A stretch of 64,000 bases of DNA from Pelagicoccus sp. SDUM812003 (GTDB lineage Bacteria > Verrucomicrobiota > Verrucomicrobiia > Opitutales > Opitutaceae): the NCBI RefSeq assembly GCF_031127815.1, contig NZ_JARXHY010000002.1, forward strand, positions 434,001 through 498,000. Direction: 5' to 3'. Below, one piece after another: positions 1-11,277 of this stretch (the stretch's first letter is position 1; every line of letters starts with the position of its first letter). Both the position numbers and the translations under genes were made by a program. The notes under the pieces are model-generated. The model did no database searches. It was not told the DNA's origin and worked only from the letters and a program-made list of their open reading frames with translations.

Positions 1-1569
1 TTCGCCACCACTCAGGCCGAAGAGCTAGACCTACCTGAAATCGCCGACGGCCCCTTCGAACCGACCTGGGAGTCCCTCTCCCAATACCAGGACGCCCCCG
101 AGTGGTACCAAGACGCCAAGTTCGGCATCTGGGCCCACTGGGGACCGCAATGCGAGCCCGAGCACGGCGACTGGTACGCGCGCGGCATGTACGAGGAGGA
201 CGGCGGGCACTACAAGTATCACGTCGAAAAATACGGCCATCCCTACGTGTTCGGCTTCAAGGACGTCATCAACGAATGGAAGGCGGAGCGCTTCGATCCG
301 GACGCCCTAGTGAAGTTCTACAAGGACAACGGGGCCAAGATCTTCATGGCCCTGGCCAACCACCACGACAACCTCGACCTCTACGACTCCAAATACCAGC
401 CGTGGAACTCCGTAGCCGTCGGCCCGAAGAAAGACCTTATCGGCGGATGGTCGAAGGCCGCCAGAAAACACGGCCTGCGCTTCGCCGTCAGCGTCCACGC
501 CTCGCATACCTGGATGTGGTACGAGCCTGCCCAAACTCCCGACAAGTCAGGTCCCTACGCCGGCGTCCCCTACGACGTCACGCTCACCAAAGCCGACGGC
601 AAGGGCAAATGGTGGGAAGGCCTCGATCCTCAAGACCTCTACGCCCAAGACCACACCCCAGGCAGCTACCAGTGGGAGTGGGACGCATCCCAAGGCAGCA
701 GCGTGCCTGACGCCGCCTACATGGAGAAATTCTTCAAGCGCACCAAGCAGCTCTGGGACGACTACCAGCCAGACCAGATCTACTTCGACGACACCGTGCT
801 TCCCTTCCACGGAGCCACCGACGAAATCGGTCTCAAGCTCGCCGCTCACTTCTACAACACCCGCCTCGACGAGAATGGCCGCACACAGACCGTCATGAAC
901 GGCAAGAAGCTCTCCGAAGACCAGCGAACGGCCCTCGTCTACGACATCGAGCGCGGCAAAGCCCACGACATTCTGCCCCAAACCTGGCAGACCGACACCT
1001 GCATCGGCTCCTGGCACTACGACCGGGGCATCTACGAGCGCAACGACTACAAGTCCGCCGCCTCCGTCGTGCGCATGCTGACCGACATCGTCAGCAAAAA
1101 CGGCATCCTCATGCTCAGCGTGCCCCTTCGCGGCGATGGCCAACCCGACGAGCTCGAAATCGAAATCGTCAAAGAGATCGGCGCTTGGCTCAAGGTGAAC
1201 GGCGAAGCCATCTACGCCACCCGTCCCTGGAAGATCTACGGCGAAGGCCCCTCCACTCAGTTCTCGGAAAAAGGTCATTTCGACGGCCAAAAGGACGTTT
1301 CCGACAAACCCTTCACCGCCGAGGACATCCGCTTCACCCGCTCCAAGGACGGCAAGACGCTCTACGCCATCGTCCTGGAAATTCCCGAAGACGGCAAAGT
1401 CACCGTCAAGTCGCTCGCCTCCGGCTCGGAGCAGTATCCCGGCAAGATCCGCAGCGTCCGCCTCGTCGGCGGCGGCAAGCTGAAATTCACCCGCGACGCC
1501 GACGGCCTGCACGTGTCATTGCCCGACAACTACGGCGGCAAGATCGCTCTCGCCCTGAAGATCCGGTAG
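1..1569 (+). CDS. Alpha-L-fucosidase, GH29 (5'-truncated by window edge)
   Basis: The frame is open from base 1, so the start lies outside the window; 522 codons and a TAG stop are visible. The first visible residues include the GH29 hallmark 'KFGIWAHWGPQ' (about residues 41-51) and 'WYARGMY'. The expected nucleophile region follows as 'IYFDDTV', the Asp at 787-789 aligning with the WFD Asp of the family. The His-rich stretch 'NHHDN' near residue 120 also fits the family barrel. A C-terminal beta-sandwich-like region ends the protein. GH29 enzymes release terminal alpha-L-fucose with retention of configuration. With the GH95 enzyme at 8832 this makes two fucosidase families in one locus, which suits fucosylated xyloglucan or algal glycans. 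No signal peptide can be judged because the N-terminus is missing. The family call is firm; the natural substrate is inference. Confidence 0.88.
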   Translation, partial: FATTQAEELDLPEIADGPFEPTWESLSQYQDAPEWYQDAKFGIWAHWGPQCEPEHGDWYARGMYEEDGGHYKYHVEKYGHPYVFGFKDVINEWKAERFDPDALVKFYKDNGAKIFMALANHHDNLDLYDSKYQPWNSVAVGPKKDLIGGWSKAARKHGLRFAVSVHASHTWMWYEPAQTPDKSGPYAGVPYDVTLTKADGKGKWWEGLDPQDLYAQDHTPGSYQWEWDASQGSSVPDAAYMEKFFKRTKQLWDDYQPDQIYFDDTVLPFHGATDEIGLKLAAHFYNTRLDENGRTQTVMNGKKLSEDQRTALVYDIERGKAHDILPQTWQTDTCIGSWHYDRGIYERNDYKSAASVVRMLTDIVSKNGILMLSVPLRGDGQPDELEIEIVKEIGAWLKVNGEAIYATRPWKIYGEGPSTQFSEKGHFDGQKDVSDKPFTAEDIRFTRSKDGKTLYAIVLEIPEDGKVTVKSLASGSEQYPGKIRSVRLVGGGKLKFTRDADGLHVSLPDNYGGKIALALKIR

Positions 1570-1591
1570 CTGAAGCTCCATTGCCTCGACT

Positions 1592-1664
1592 AACCGCAGA
1601 GAACGCTGAGGACGCAGAGTTCAAAACCTGAATTTCCTCCGCGATCTCCGCGCCCTCTGCGGTT
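1592..1664. repeat. Imperfect inverted repeat, REP-like
   Basis: AACCGCAGAG at 1592-1601 is mirrored by CTCTGCGGTT at 1655-1664. The inner arms (1602-1619 and 1637-1654) also pair imperfectly, so most of the 73 bases can fold into one hairpin. It lies directly after the GH29 stop and could act as a transcription terminator, but there is no T-tract. A related half-element (CCTTAGCGGTTAAG) is at 4005-4018, so this looks like a dispersed repeat. Confidence 0.6.
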
Positions 1665-1832
1665 TATCAATCGCCTATTTTAAACCGTCACATTTCCCAC
1701 ATCCTTTTCTCTCCCCACTAAGAAACTTCGGAACGATAGCATGCTCAAATCGCAAAGGTATTGAATCGACCCTGTTTGATCCTTTGGCTCGACCCATGCA
1801 GTATCAGAGACTAGCAGGAACCGCCTGAATTA

Positions 1833-1885
1833 GTGCTTATAAGCACCCAACTTATTCAAAGCTTGCATTAGGTGCTTAAAAGCAC
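1833..1885. promoter_or_regulatory. Paired palindromic operators of the TA-like operon
   Basis: Two near-identical 14-bp palindromes, GTGCTTATAAGCAC (1833-1846) and GTGCTTAAAAGCAC (1872-1885), lie with centres 39 bp apart just upstream of the two-gene toxin-antitoxin-like operon. Paired palindromes are the usual layout for autorepression by the HTH of an MqsA/HigA-type antitoxin. The second copy overlaps the first possible GTG start at 1872, which argues that translation begins further on. Confidence 0.65.
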
Positions 1886-1910
1886 CTTGATAAATCTTGC
1901 GAAAAAAGAA

Positions 1911-2315
1911 ATGTTCGAACGTCCCCGAAAAGCTTCGGAAGGGATCCGCCTTCAAATAATAGACGCTCTCAAGGATCCACGCCGAAGGTTTCTTGATTTG
2001 AATTCGTCTTCTCGACGATTTCTCGATCTCTGGGGGATCACAGCAGATGGCTTTTTCGCAGACCTTGCCAGTGGTCTCTCTGTAGATCGCTTGTTTCTAA
2101 AACCAAAGACGTTTCCAAACCAAGCCCAACGCTACCAATGCGTTCTCTGCTATCCAGAGGAAGCTGACTCTCCAAAGCTAGATGTTCATGTGACGCTTTC
2201 CCCCAGAGGTGCGCCACTGACAGTGAAAGTGGCCATACACGAGAGCAATACGGCACAGACCTTGCCGAGGATCTACCCCTACACGACCGACGATGAAGAC
2301 CGAGAAGAAAAATGA
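1911..2315 (+). CDS. Putative toxin partner of MqsA-type antitoxin (MqsR-like?)
   Basis: A 134-residue soluble protein without signal peptide or membrane segment. I start it at ATG 1911 because the in-frame GTG at 1872 lies inside a palindromic operator. Its last 23 bases overlap the antitoxin-peptidase gene, the tight coupling expected of a toxin-antitoxin pair. The order (small protein first, MqsA-type protein second) is that of mqsRA and higBA. The sequence has a repeated 'RRFLDL' near the N-terminus and a beta-rich second half ('DVHVTLSP', 'LTVKVAIHES') that could match the MqsR/RelE fold. I do not recognise the family directly, so toxin function is inferred from context. Alternatives are another mRNA interferase family or a substrate of the peptidase. 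Confidence 0.5.
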   Translation: MFERPRKASEGIRLQIIDALKDPRRRFLDLNSSSRRFLDLWGITADGFFADLASGLSVDRLFLKPKTFPNQAQRYQCVLCYPEEADSPKLDVHVTLSPRGAPLTVKVAIHESNTAQTLPRIYPYTTDDEDREEK

Positions 2316-3639
2316 AACCAGTTCCGAGGAGCTTGCTTGTTTTGAATGCGAAACAGGGCGGCTCCGCACAGTTTATGAAGATTACCAAACATCTCTGCCC
2401 TCAGGTGCCGAGGTGACGGTGCCCAACGTTCCTATGCTCCGTTGCAATTGCTGCGGAGACACCGTGATCGACGATGACGGCAACCAAAAGATCGACGCTT
2501 GGCTCAACAAGGTAACGAATGCGATCACGCCCAATGAAGTAAAAACCTTTCTCACCAAGTACGGCCTGACACAACGCGAAGCCTCAAGTATCACGGGCCT
2601 CGGAGAGAAGAACATTTCCCGCTGGCTATCGGGGCACTCTCGCCCATCCGATTCGGTGAGCAATTTTCTGAGACTCTTGATTGCGGACGAACCTGCCTTC
2701 GAGCGACTGAGGCAGAAGCGCTTTGACGATGGCGAACCGGCAACGCCCTATCCCACGATTGAGAGACAGCCAAACGCCGAGGAGAAAAAGGTGCTGCAGC
2801 AGGTCGACTTCCCAAAGCTCGCTGAACTCGGCGTCGTGAATCCGACTAGAAGCCCTCAAGAGCGCCGGACCGAAGTTTGCCGCTGGGCAAAGTGTGGAGA
2901 CCTGCTTGAATTTGGCCAACGAATGGCCGAGCGAATGGAGCCGATGGCCGCCTTTAAGGACACGAAGCAGAAGGCCAATCCGATCAGCGGCGGACTGTGG
3001 GCTTGGCTAGGCGAATTGGCTGCTGATCGGGTGGAAACGGGAAACTATGATCGCGAGAAGCTTAGCGAAACGATAAAGCGACTACGCAATCTGACGACAC
3101 AACCGCTGCCAACGGCCGTTCGGAACGTTCAGTCCGAACTGGCGAAAGCAGGTGTAGCGCTCGTTTTCATTCCCATCATGAAGGAGTCGGCATTCCGCGG
3201 CTGCACTCGCTTGGTAACCCGTGACAAGGCGGTGATCATCCATGGATTGAAATACCGAACCCTATCTCAGTTCTGGATCATCCTCTTTCATGAGATTGCC
3301 CATCTGATGATGCATATTGACGAGCCTGGACAAGTTTTCCCCGACTACGACGAGCCTTCATCCGACCCCAAGGAAATGCAGGCGGACGAATGGGCATTCG
3401 AAAAACTCGCACCGCGAGTCAAGGAGTTGGAGTGGATCGCGAAAAGGCCGAGCCCGACCGTATGGGACCTTAAGGAATACGCCGATAGGCTTTCTGTACA
3501 CCCAGCAATTGCCGCGGAAATCTTGAATCGTAGAGCGAACAAAGAAATTCTCCCCTTCGCCTATCTAAGGAAGGAGAAGCTTTTCCCGCATTTGTCGAAT
3601 GATGAAGCAAAAGCCTTGATGGGGACTTCGCAATTTTAG
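2293..3639 (+). CDS. MqsA-like antitoxin fused to ImmA/IrrE-type metallopeptidase
   Basis: A 448-residue cytosolic protein made of two known modules. Residues about 15-130 look like MqsA: a CFEC...CNCC zinc-finger pair, then a HTH with 'GLTQREASSITG' and 'ISRWLSGHSRP', matching the DNA-binding part of MqsA/HigA antitoxins. Residues about 270-400 carry the zincin motif HEIAH (H333, E334, H337) in a hydrophobic context ('ILFHEIAHLMMH') with a downstream acidic 'ADEWAFEKLAP', as in ImmA/IrrE (COG2856) peptidases that cleave repressors. Known parts: zinc-finger HTH for operator binding; ImmA-type peptidase for regulated proteolysis. Inference: a TA antitoxin that represses its own operon through the palindromes at 1833-1885 and may be cleaved, or cleave, in response to a signal. 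Overlaps the preceding gene by 23 bp. Confidence 0.8.
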   Translation: MKTEKKNETSSEELACFECETGRLRTVYEDYQTSLPSGAEVTVPNVPMLRCNCCGDTVIDDDGNQKIDAWLNKVTNAITPNEVKTFLTKYGLTQREASSITGLGEKNISRWLSGHSRPSDSVSNFLRLLIADEPAFERLRQKRFDDGEPATPYPTIERQPNAEEKKVLQQVDFPKLAELGVVNPTRSPQERRTEVCRWAKCGDLLEFGQRMAERMEPMAAFKDTKQKANPISGGLWAWLGELAADRVETGNYDREKLSETIKRLRNLTTQPLPTAVRNVQSELAKAGVALVFIPIMKESAFRGCTRLVTRDKAVIIHGLKYRTLSQFWIILFHEIAHLMMHIDEPGQVFPDYDEPSSDPKEMQADEWAFEKLAPRVKELEWIAKRPSPTVWDLKEYADRLSVHPAIAAEILNRRANKEILPFAYLRKEKLFPHLSNDEAKALMGTSQF

Positions 3640-3642
3640 CTT

Positions 3643-3660
3643 GGCCCTCGATCGAGGGCC
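3643..3660. terminator. Palindromic hairpin after the TA-like operon
   Basis: A perfect 18-bp palindrome, GGCCCTCGATCGAGGGCC, begins four bases after the stop codon at 3639. It lies between this operon and the convergent HigB relic, so it may terminate from both sides. There is no strong T-tract. Confidence 0.5.
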
Positions 3661-3706
3661 TTAAGAGTGGGGTCAAACGTCGGAAGTAAAATTCGCTCGA
3701 CGTCGT

Positions 3707-3952
3707 TTAGGGGTAGTCGACGACTTCGACGTTAGCTGGACCTTCTTTTGTCCAAGAAAAGCAAATACAGTATTGTCGGCTGACGCGTATCGAATGCTGT
3801 CCTCCGCGGTCTCCGCTGAGACCTTCGAGGTGGTTGGCCGGAGGCACGGGAGTAGAATATATATCCTGTCCCTTTACAATTTCCCAGTAGGCCAAACTCG
3901 TCATAAACCGATTCCGAGCAAAGCGACGTGAGGAACGGGAGTGACCAAACAA
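3707..3952 (-). pseudogene. HigB/RelE-type toxin relic
   Basis: The reading frame ends in a stretch typical of HigB-type mRNA-interferase toxins: 'PPANHLEGLSGDRGGQ', then 'SIRVSRQYCICFSW' and 'VEVVDYP'. Only a TTG start is available at 3952, and the region before 'YWEIVKGQ' does not resemble the normal HigB N-terminus. No higA antitoxin follows in the expected place, because the next sequence on this strand is the convergent end of the MqsA-ImmA gene. A REP-like half element lies just upstream (around 4000). I therefore call it a degraded toxin without antitoxin. It could instead be an intact but shortened member. Confidence 0.5.
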
Positions 3953-4238
3953 GTACGCAAAGTCAGGAAAGTTCGCTCAACCTTGATCCCGGCGTCTTCG
4001 GCGTCCTTAGCGGTTAAGAAAAAGCCGGCATTTTCAAGACTCCCGAAGATATCAAACGCGCGAACAGCAGGCGAAAGAAAGGGGTCGGACTGTGCTTATT
4101 GACCTAGGTGTTTCATTGAAGGTGGGATAAGACCCATTCAAAAAACCACCGAAACCGCTGACGATCTCCGCGAACGCAGCACAAAGTCGTCGTCCAATAC
4201 GGGAGGACGCTCTCCGAATTATGCCAGCGAGGCCGACC
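3953..4238. other. Gene-free stretch with REP-like half element
   Basis: No credible gene. The stretch holds a GC-rich half element resembling the 1592-1664 repeat and short minus-strand frames without codon signal or homology that I recognise. It ends at the shared operator upstream of the beta-galactosidase. Confidence 0.5.
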
Positions 4239-4254
4239 TCGCGAGTTTTCGGGA
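4239..4254 (+). promoter_or_regulatory. Shared 16-bp operator, upstream of GH2 at 4414
   Basis: TCGCGAGTTTTCGGGA, 16/16 to the window consensus T[AC][CG]C[GT]AGTT[CT]T[AC]G[CG]GA and identical to the copy upstream of the GH5-CBM13 gene. It ends 159 bp before the beta-galactosidase start. Confidence 0.7.
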
Positions 4255-4329
4255 CAAGCAATACCCTTCACCTGTTTCCAAGCCTCAGCCAAGCTTAACA
4301 CAACCCATGTTATTCCCCCCTCTCCTTAA

Positions 4330-8615
<4,286 letters not shown>

Positions 8616-8655
8616 GCACAGTAGATTCGAGACCATTTTCGCTAGGTAAGTCGCT

Positions 8656-8758
8656 GAGGTAGGGCGGGACCGCCGGGCACGCCGCTCACGTAACCCAACT
8701 ACAAACACGCCTGCGCAAACGAAGTCACGGCCGGGCGTGTCGTAGATCGCATCTACCT
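8656..8758. repeat. REP-like element, second copy
   Basis: Starts with GAGGTAGGG and GACCGCCGGGC as at 7602. The arm CCGGGCACGCC (8674-8684) faces GGCCGGGCGTG (8729-8739), and the element ends in GATCGCATCTACC. It separates the esterase from the GH95 gene and abuts the operator at 8754. Confidence 0.55.
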
Positions 8759-8769
8759 ATTTTTCGGGA
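8754..8769 (+). promoter_or_regulatory. Shared 16-bp operator, upstream of GH95
   Basis: TACCTATTTTTCGGGA, 15/16 to the consensus (T instead of G at position 7), in the same orientation relative to the gene as most other copies. It ends 62 bp before the GH95 start. Confidence 0.5.
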
Positions 8770-8831
8770 CAAACCGACCCTCGTTTTCCTCTGACAAAGG
8801 CGCCGGCTCGCGCGAGTATGTCTGGCTCGCA

Positions 8832-11234
8832 GTGATAACCCCTATTCGATATCAACAAGTGAAGCGCGCAGCTTATCCGGTTTTTAAATCAGCTATCGTG
8901 GCGTCCACCGCCATCATTCTCAGTCAATTCAGCTTCGGCGAAGACAAGGCGCTCCGCTACGACGAACCCGGCCAGTTCGAGCCGCTGACCGAGGGCTTGC
9001 CGATCGGCAATGGCCGGATCGGCGCCTTGATCTTGGGCGATCCGAGTTCGGAGCGGGTGGTGCTGAACGAGGACACCCTCTGGGCCGGAGGCCCCTACGA
9101 TCCGAGCAATCCGGATGCCTTGGCCGCCCTGCCCGAAATCCGAAAGCTGATTTTCGAAAACCGGCATGCGGAAGCGCAGGAGCTCGTGCAACGCTCGTTC
9201 ATGGCCAAGCCGCTTCGCCAGATGAGCTACCAGGCGATGTGCGACCTGCTCCTCGATTTTCCCGGTCACGAACGCTATGACGCCTACAGCCGCAGCCTGG
9301 ACTTGAACGATGCGATCGCCTCCGTGTCGTACGAGGTAGACGGCGTTCGCTTCACCCGCGAGCAGTTCGCTAGCTATCCGGACAATGTCATAGTTCTGCG
9401 CTTTGCCGCGAACCAGCCCGGTATGATCGACCTCACCCTCCGTTTGGCGTCACCGCACGAAGGCGCCCAAGTGAGCATCACGCCGGACAGCTTGCAGATC
9501 GCAGGCAAGAATCGTTCCAGCGAGGGGATCGAGGGGGCCCTGCGCTGGCAGACGGATCTGTCGGTCGTCACCGAGGGCGGCTGGACTCTGACGGGCGACG
9601 AGTTTCTGAAAATACGCGGAGCCGACGCAGTTACACTTCTCATTGCGGCGAGCACCAGCTTCGTCAACTGGCAGGACGTGAGCGGCGACCCACGGGCGAA
9701 AAACCGGGAGACGCTCGAAGCAGCCGCCCAATACCCCTACCTGGAGCTCCGAGAGAGACATGTTGCCGACTACAAATCCCTCTTTGACCGCGTGGAACTG
9801 ACCCTTGACTCCTCGCAGCCCGAGATTGGCCGACGCACGACCGATGAACGCATCGCCTCCTTCTCGCAGGATCACGATCCCCACATGGCGTCATTGTATT
9901 TCAACTACGCCCGTTATTTGCTTATCTCGTGTTCACGCCCCGGAGGGCAACCGGCGAATCTGCAGGGACTTTGGAACGACAAGCTCTTCGCTCCATGGGG
10001 AAGCAAATACACGATCAACATCAACACGGAGATGAACTACTGGCCGGCGGAGGTCACGCAGCTCAGCGAATGCGTCGAGCCGCTGGCTGCGATGGTTCAC
10101 GACCTGTCGGAATCCGGCCAGTGCTTCGCGAAAAATTTCTACGACGCGCCCGGCTGGATGGTCCATCACAACACCGATCTGTGGCGGGCGGGCGGCCCGA
10201 TTGACGGCGCCTACTGGGGTATGTGGCAAACCGGCGGCGCCTGGCTAAGCCTGAGCCTGTGGGAACGGTATCAGTTTACTGGCGACAAGCAACAGCTCGC
10301 GGAAGACTATCCTGTTCTGAAAGGAGCGGCGGAGTTCTTCCTCGCGTCATTGGTGAAGGATCCGCGTACCGGATATATGGTTACAACACCGTCGAACTCG
10401 CCGGAACACGAGCACCATCAAGGCGTTTCGATAGCGGCGGGCCCGACCATGGACAACGCGATCCTGCGCGACCTGTTCGACGCTGTCGCTCAAGCCAGCA
10501 GCATTCTCGATCGCGACGCGGCGTTTCGGGCGGAGGTCAAATTGATGTCGCAGCAGCTTCCTCCCTTCAAGATCGGATCCGCCGGGCAGCTGCAGGAATG
10601 GCAGTTCGACTGGGATCTCTCGACTCCAGACCGCTACCACCGACACATTTCCCAGCTCTACGCGCTGCATCCCAGCGCCCAGATTTCGCCGGTCACGACC
10701 CCACAGCTAGCACAGGCGGCTCGCAAGTCGCTTGAACTGCGCGGCGACGCGGGAACGGGCTGGAGCCTCGCATGGAAAGTGAACTTCTGGGCGCGGCTAC
10801 TGGAAGGCGATCGCGCTCATGATCTGCTGACGCAGCTGATCAGCCCCGGCCGCTGCTACACCAACCTGTTCGACGCCCACCCGCCGTTTCAGATCGACGG
10901 CAATTTCGGCGGAGCCAGCGGTGTCATTGAAATGTTGTTACAAAGCCAGCTTCGCGATGAAAACGGCGTCACCATCGCGCATCTTCTGCCCGCATTGCCC
11001 AGCGCTTGGCCGAGCGGCTCGGTTCGCGGATTCCGGACCCGAGGCGGATTCGAGGTATCCATGGAGTGGAGCGCCGGGCAGCTCGTTTCCACGGAGATTC
11101 GGTCGAGCCGTGGAGGTCCCATCACTGTTCGACTCGGGCAGGAGCAACGAACCTTCGAGACAAAGAAAGGCGACGTTATCGAGCTAGGAAGCGATCTCGC
11201 GTCGGCCAAAATCAAACCGTCGTCGGTATTCTAA
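8832..11234 (+). CDS. Alpha-L-fucosidase, GH95, secreted
   Basis: 800 residues. The N-terminal 'EGLPIGNGRIGALI' and 'LNEDTLWAGGP' are signatures of GH95 inverting 1,2-alpha-L-fucosidases. The three catalytic elements of Bifidobacterium AfcA are recognisable: 'NINTEMNYWPAE' (paired Asn), 'SNSPEHEHH' with acid E525, and 'FQIDGNFGGASG' with the Asp that orients the base. The start is GTG 8832; an in-frame GTG at 8859 directly before 'KRAAYPVF' is a plausible alternative that gives a shorter signal peptide. The hydrophobic stretch 'AIVASTAIILSQFSFG' indicates export. Some GH95 members act on galactose, so the fucose call is the likelier of two. It is followed 43 bp later by a GH5 gene, probably the same transcript, with a shared operator 62 bp upstream. 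Confidence 0.9.
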   Translation: MITPIRYQQVKRAAYPVFKSAIVASTAIILSQFSFGEDKALRYDEPGQFEPLTEGLPIGNGRIGALILGDPSSERVVLNEDTLWAGGPYDPSNPDALAALPEIRKLIFENRHAEAQELVQRSFMAKPLRQMSYQAMCDLLLDFPGHERYDAYSRSLDLNDAIASVSYEVDGVRFTREQFASYPDNVIVLRFAANQPGMIDLTLRLASPHEGAQVSITPDSLQIAGKNRSSEGIEGALRWQTDLSVVTEGGWTLTGDEFLKIRGADAVTLLIAASTSFVNWQDVSGDPRAKNRETLEAAAQYPYLELRERHVADYKSLFDRVELTLDSSQPEIGRRTTDERIASFSQDHDPHMASLYFNYARYLLISCSRPGGQPANLQGLWNDKLFAPWGSKYTININTEMNYWPAEVTQLSECVEPLAAMVHDLSESGQCFAKNFYDAPGWMVHHNTDLWRAGGPIDGAYWGMWQTGGAWLSLSLWERYQFTGDKQQLAEDYPVLKGAAEFFLASLVKDPRTGYMVTTPSNSPEHEHHQGVSIAAGPTMDNAILRDLFDAVAQASSILDRDAAFRAEVKLMSQQLPPFKIGSAGQLQEWQFDWDLSTPDRYHRHISQLYALHPSAQISPVTTPQLAQAARKSLELRGDAGTGWSLAWKVNFWARLLEGDRAHDLLTQLISPGRCYTNLFDAHPPFQIDGNFGGASGVIEMLLQSQLRDENGVTIAHLLPALPSAWPSGSVRGFRTRGGFEVSMEWSAGQLVSTEIRSSRGGPITVRLGQEQRTFETKKGDVIELGSDLASAKIKPSSVF

Positions 11235-11277
11235 TGCCCGGATACCTTCGATCTGATGACTACCCCTCTACAACATA

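Noticed and set aside
4052-4301. Small minus-strand frames upstream of the beta-galactosidase
   Set aside because: They overlap each other in different frames, lack starts with ribosome sites and cross the conserved operator at 4239.
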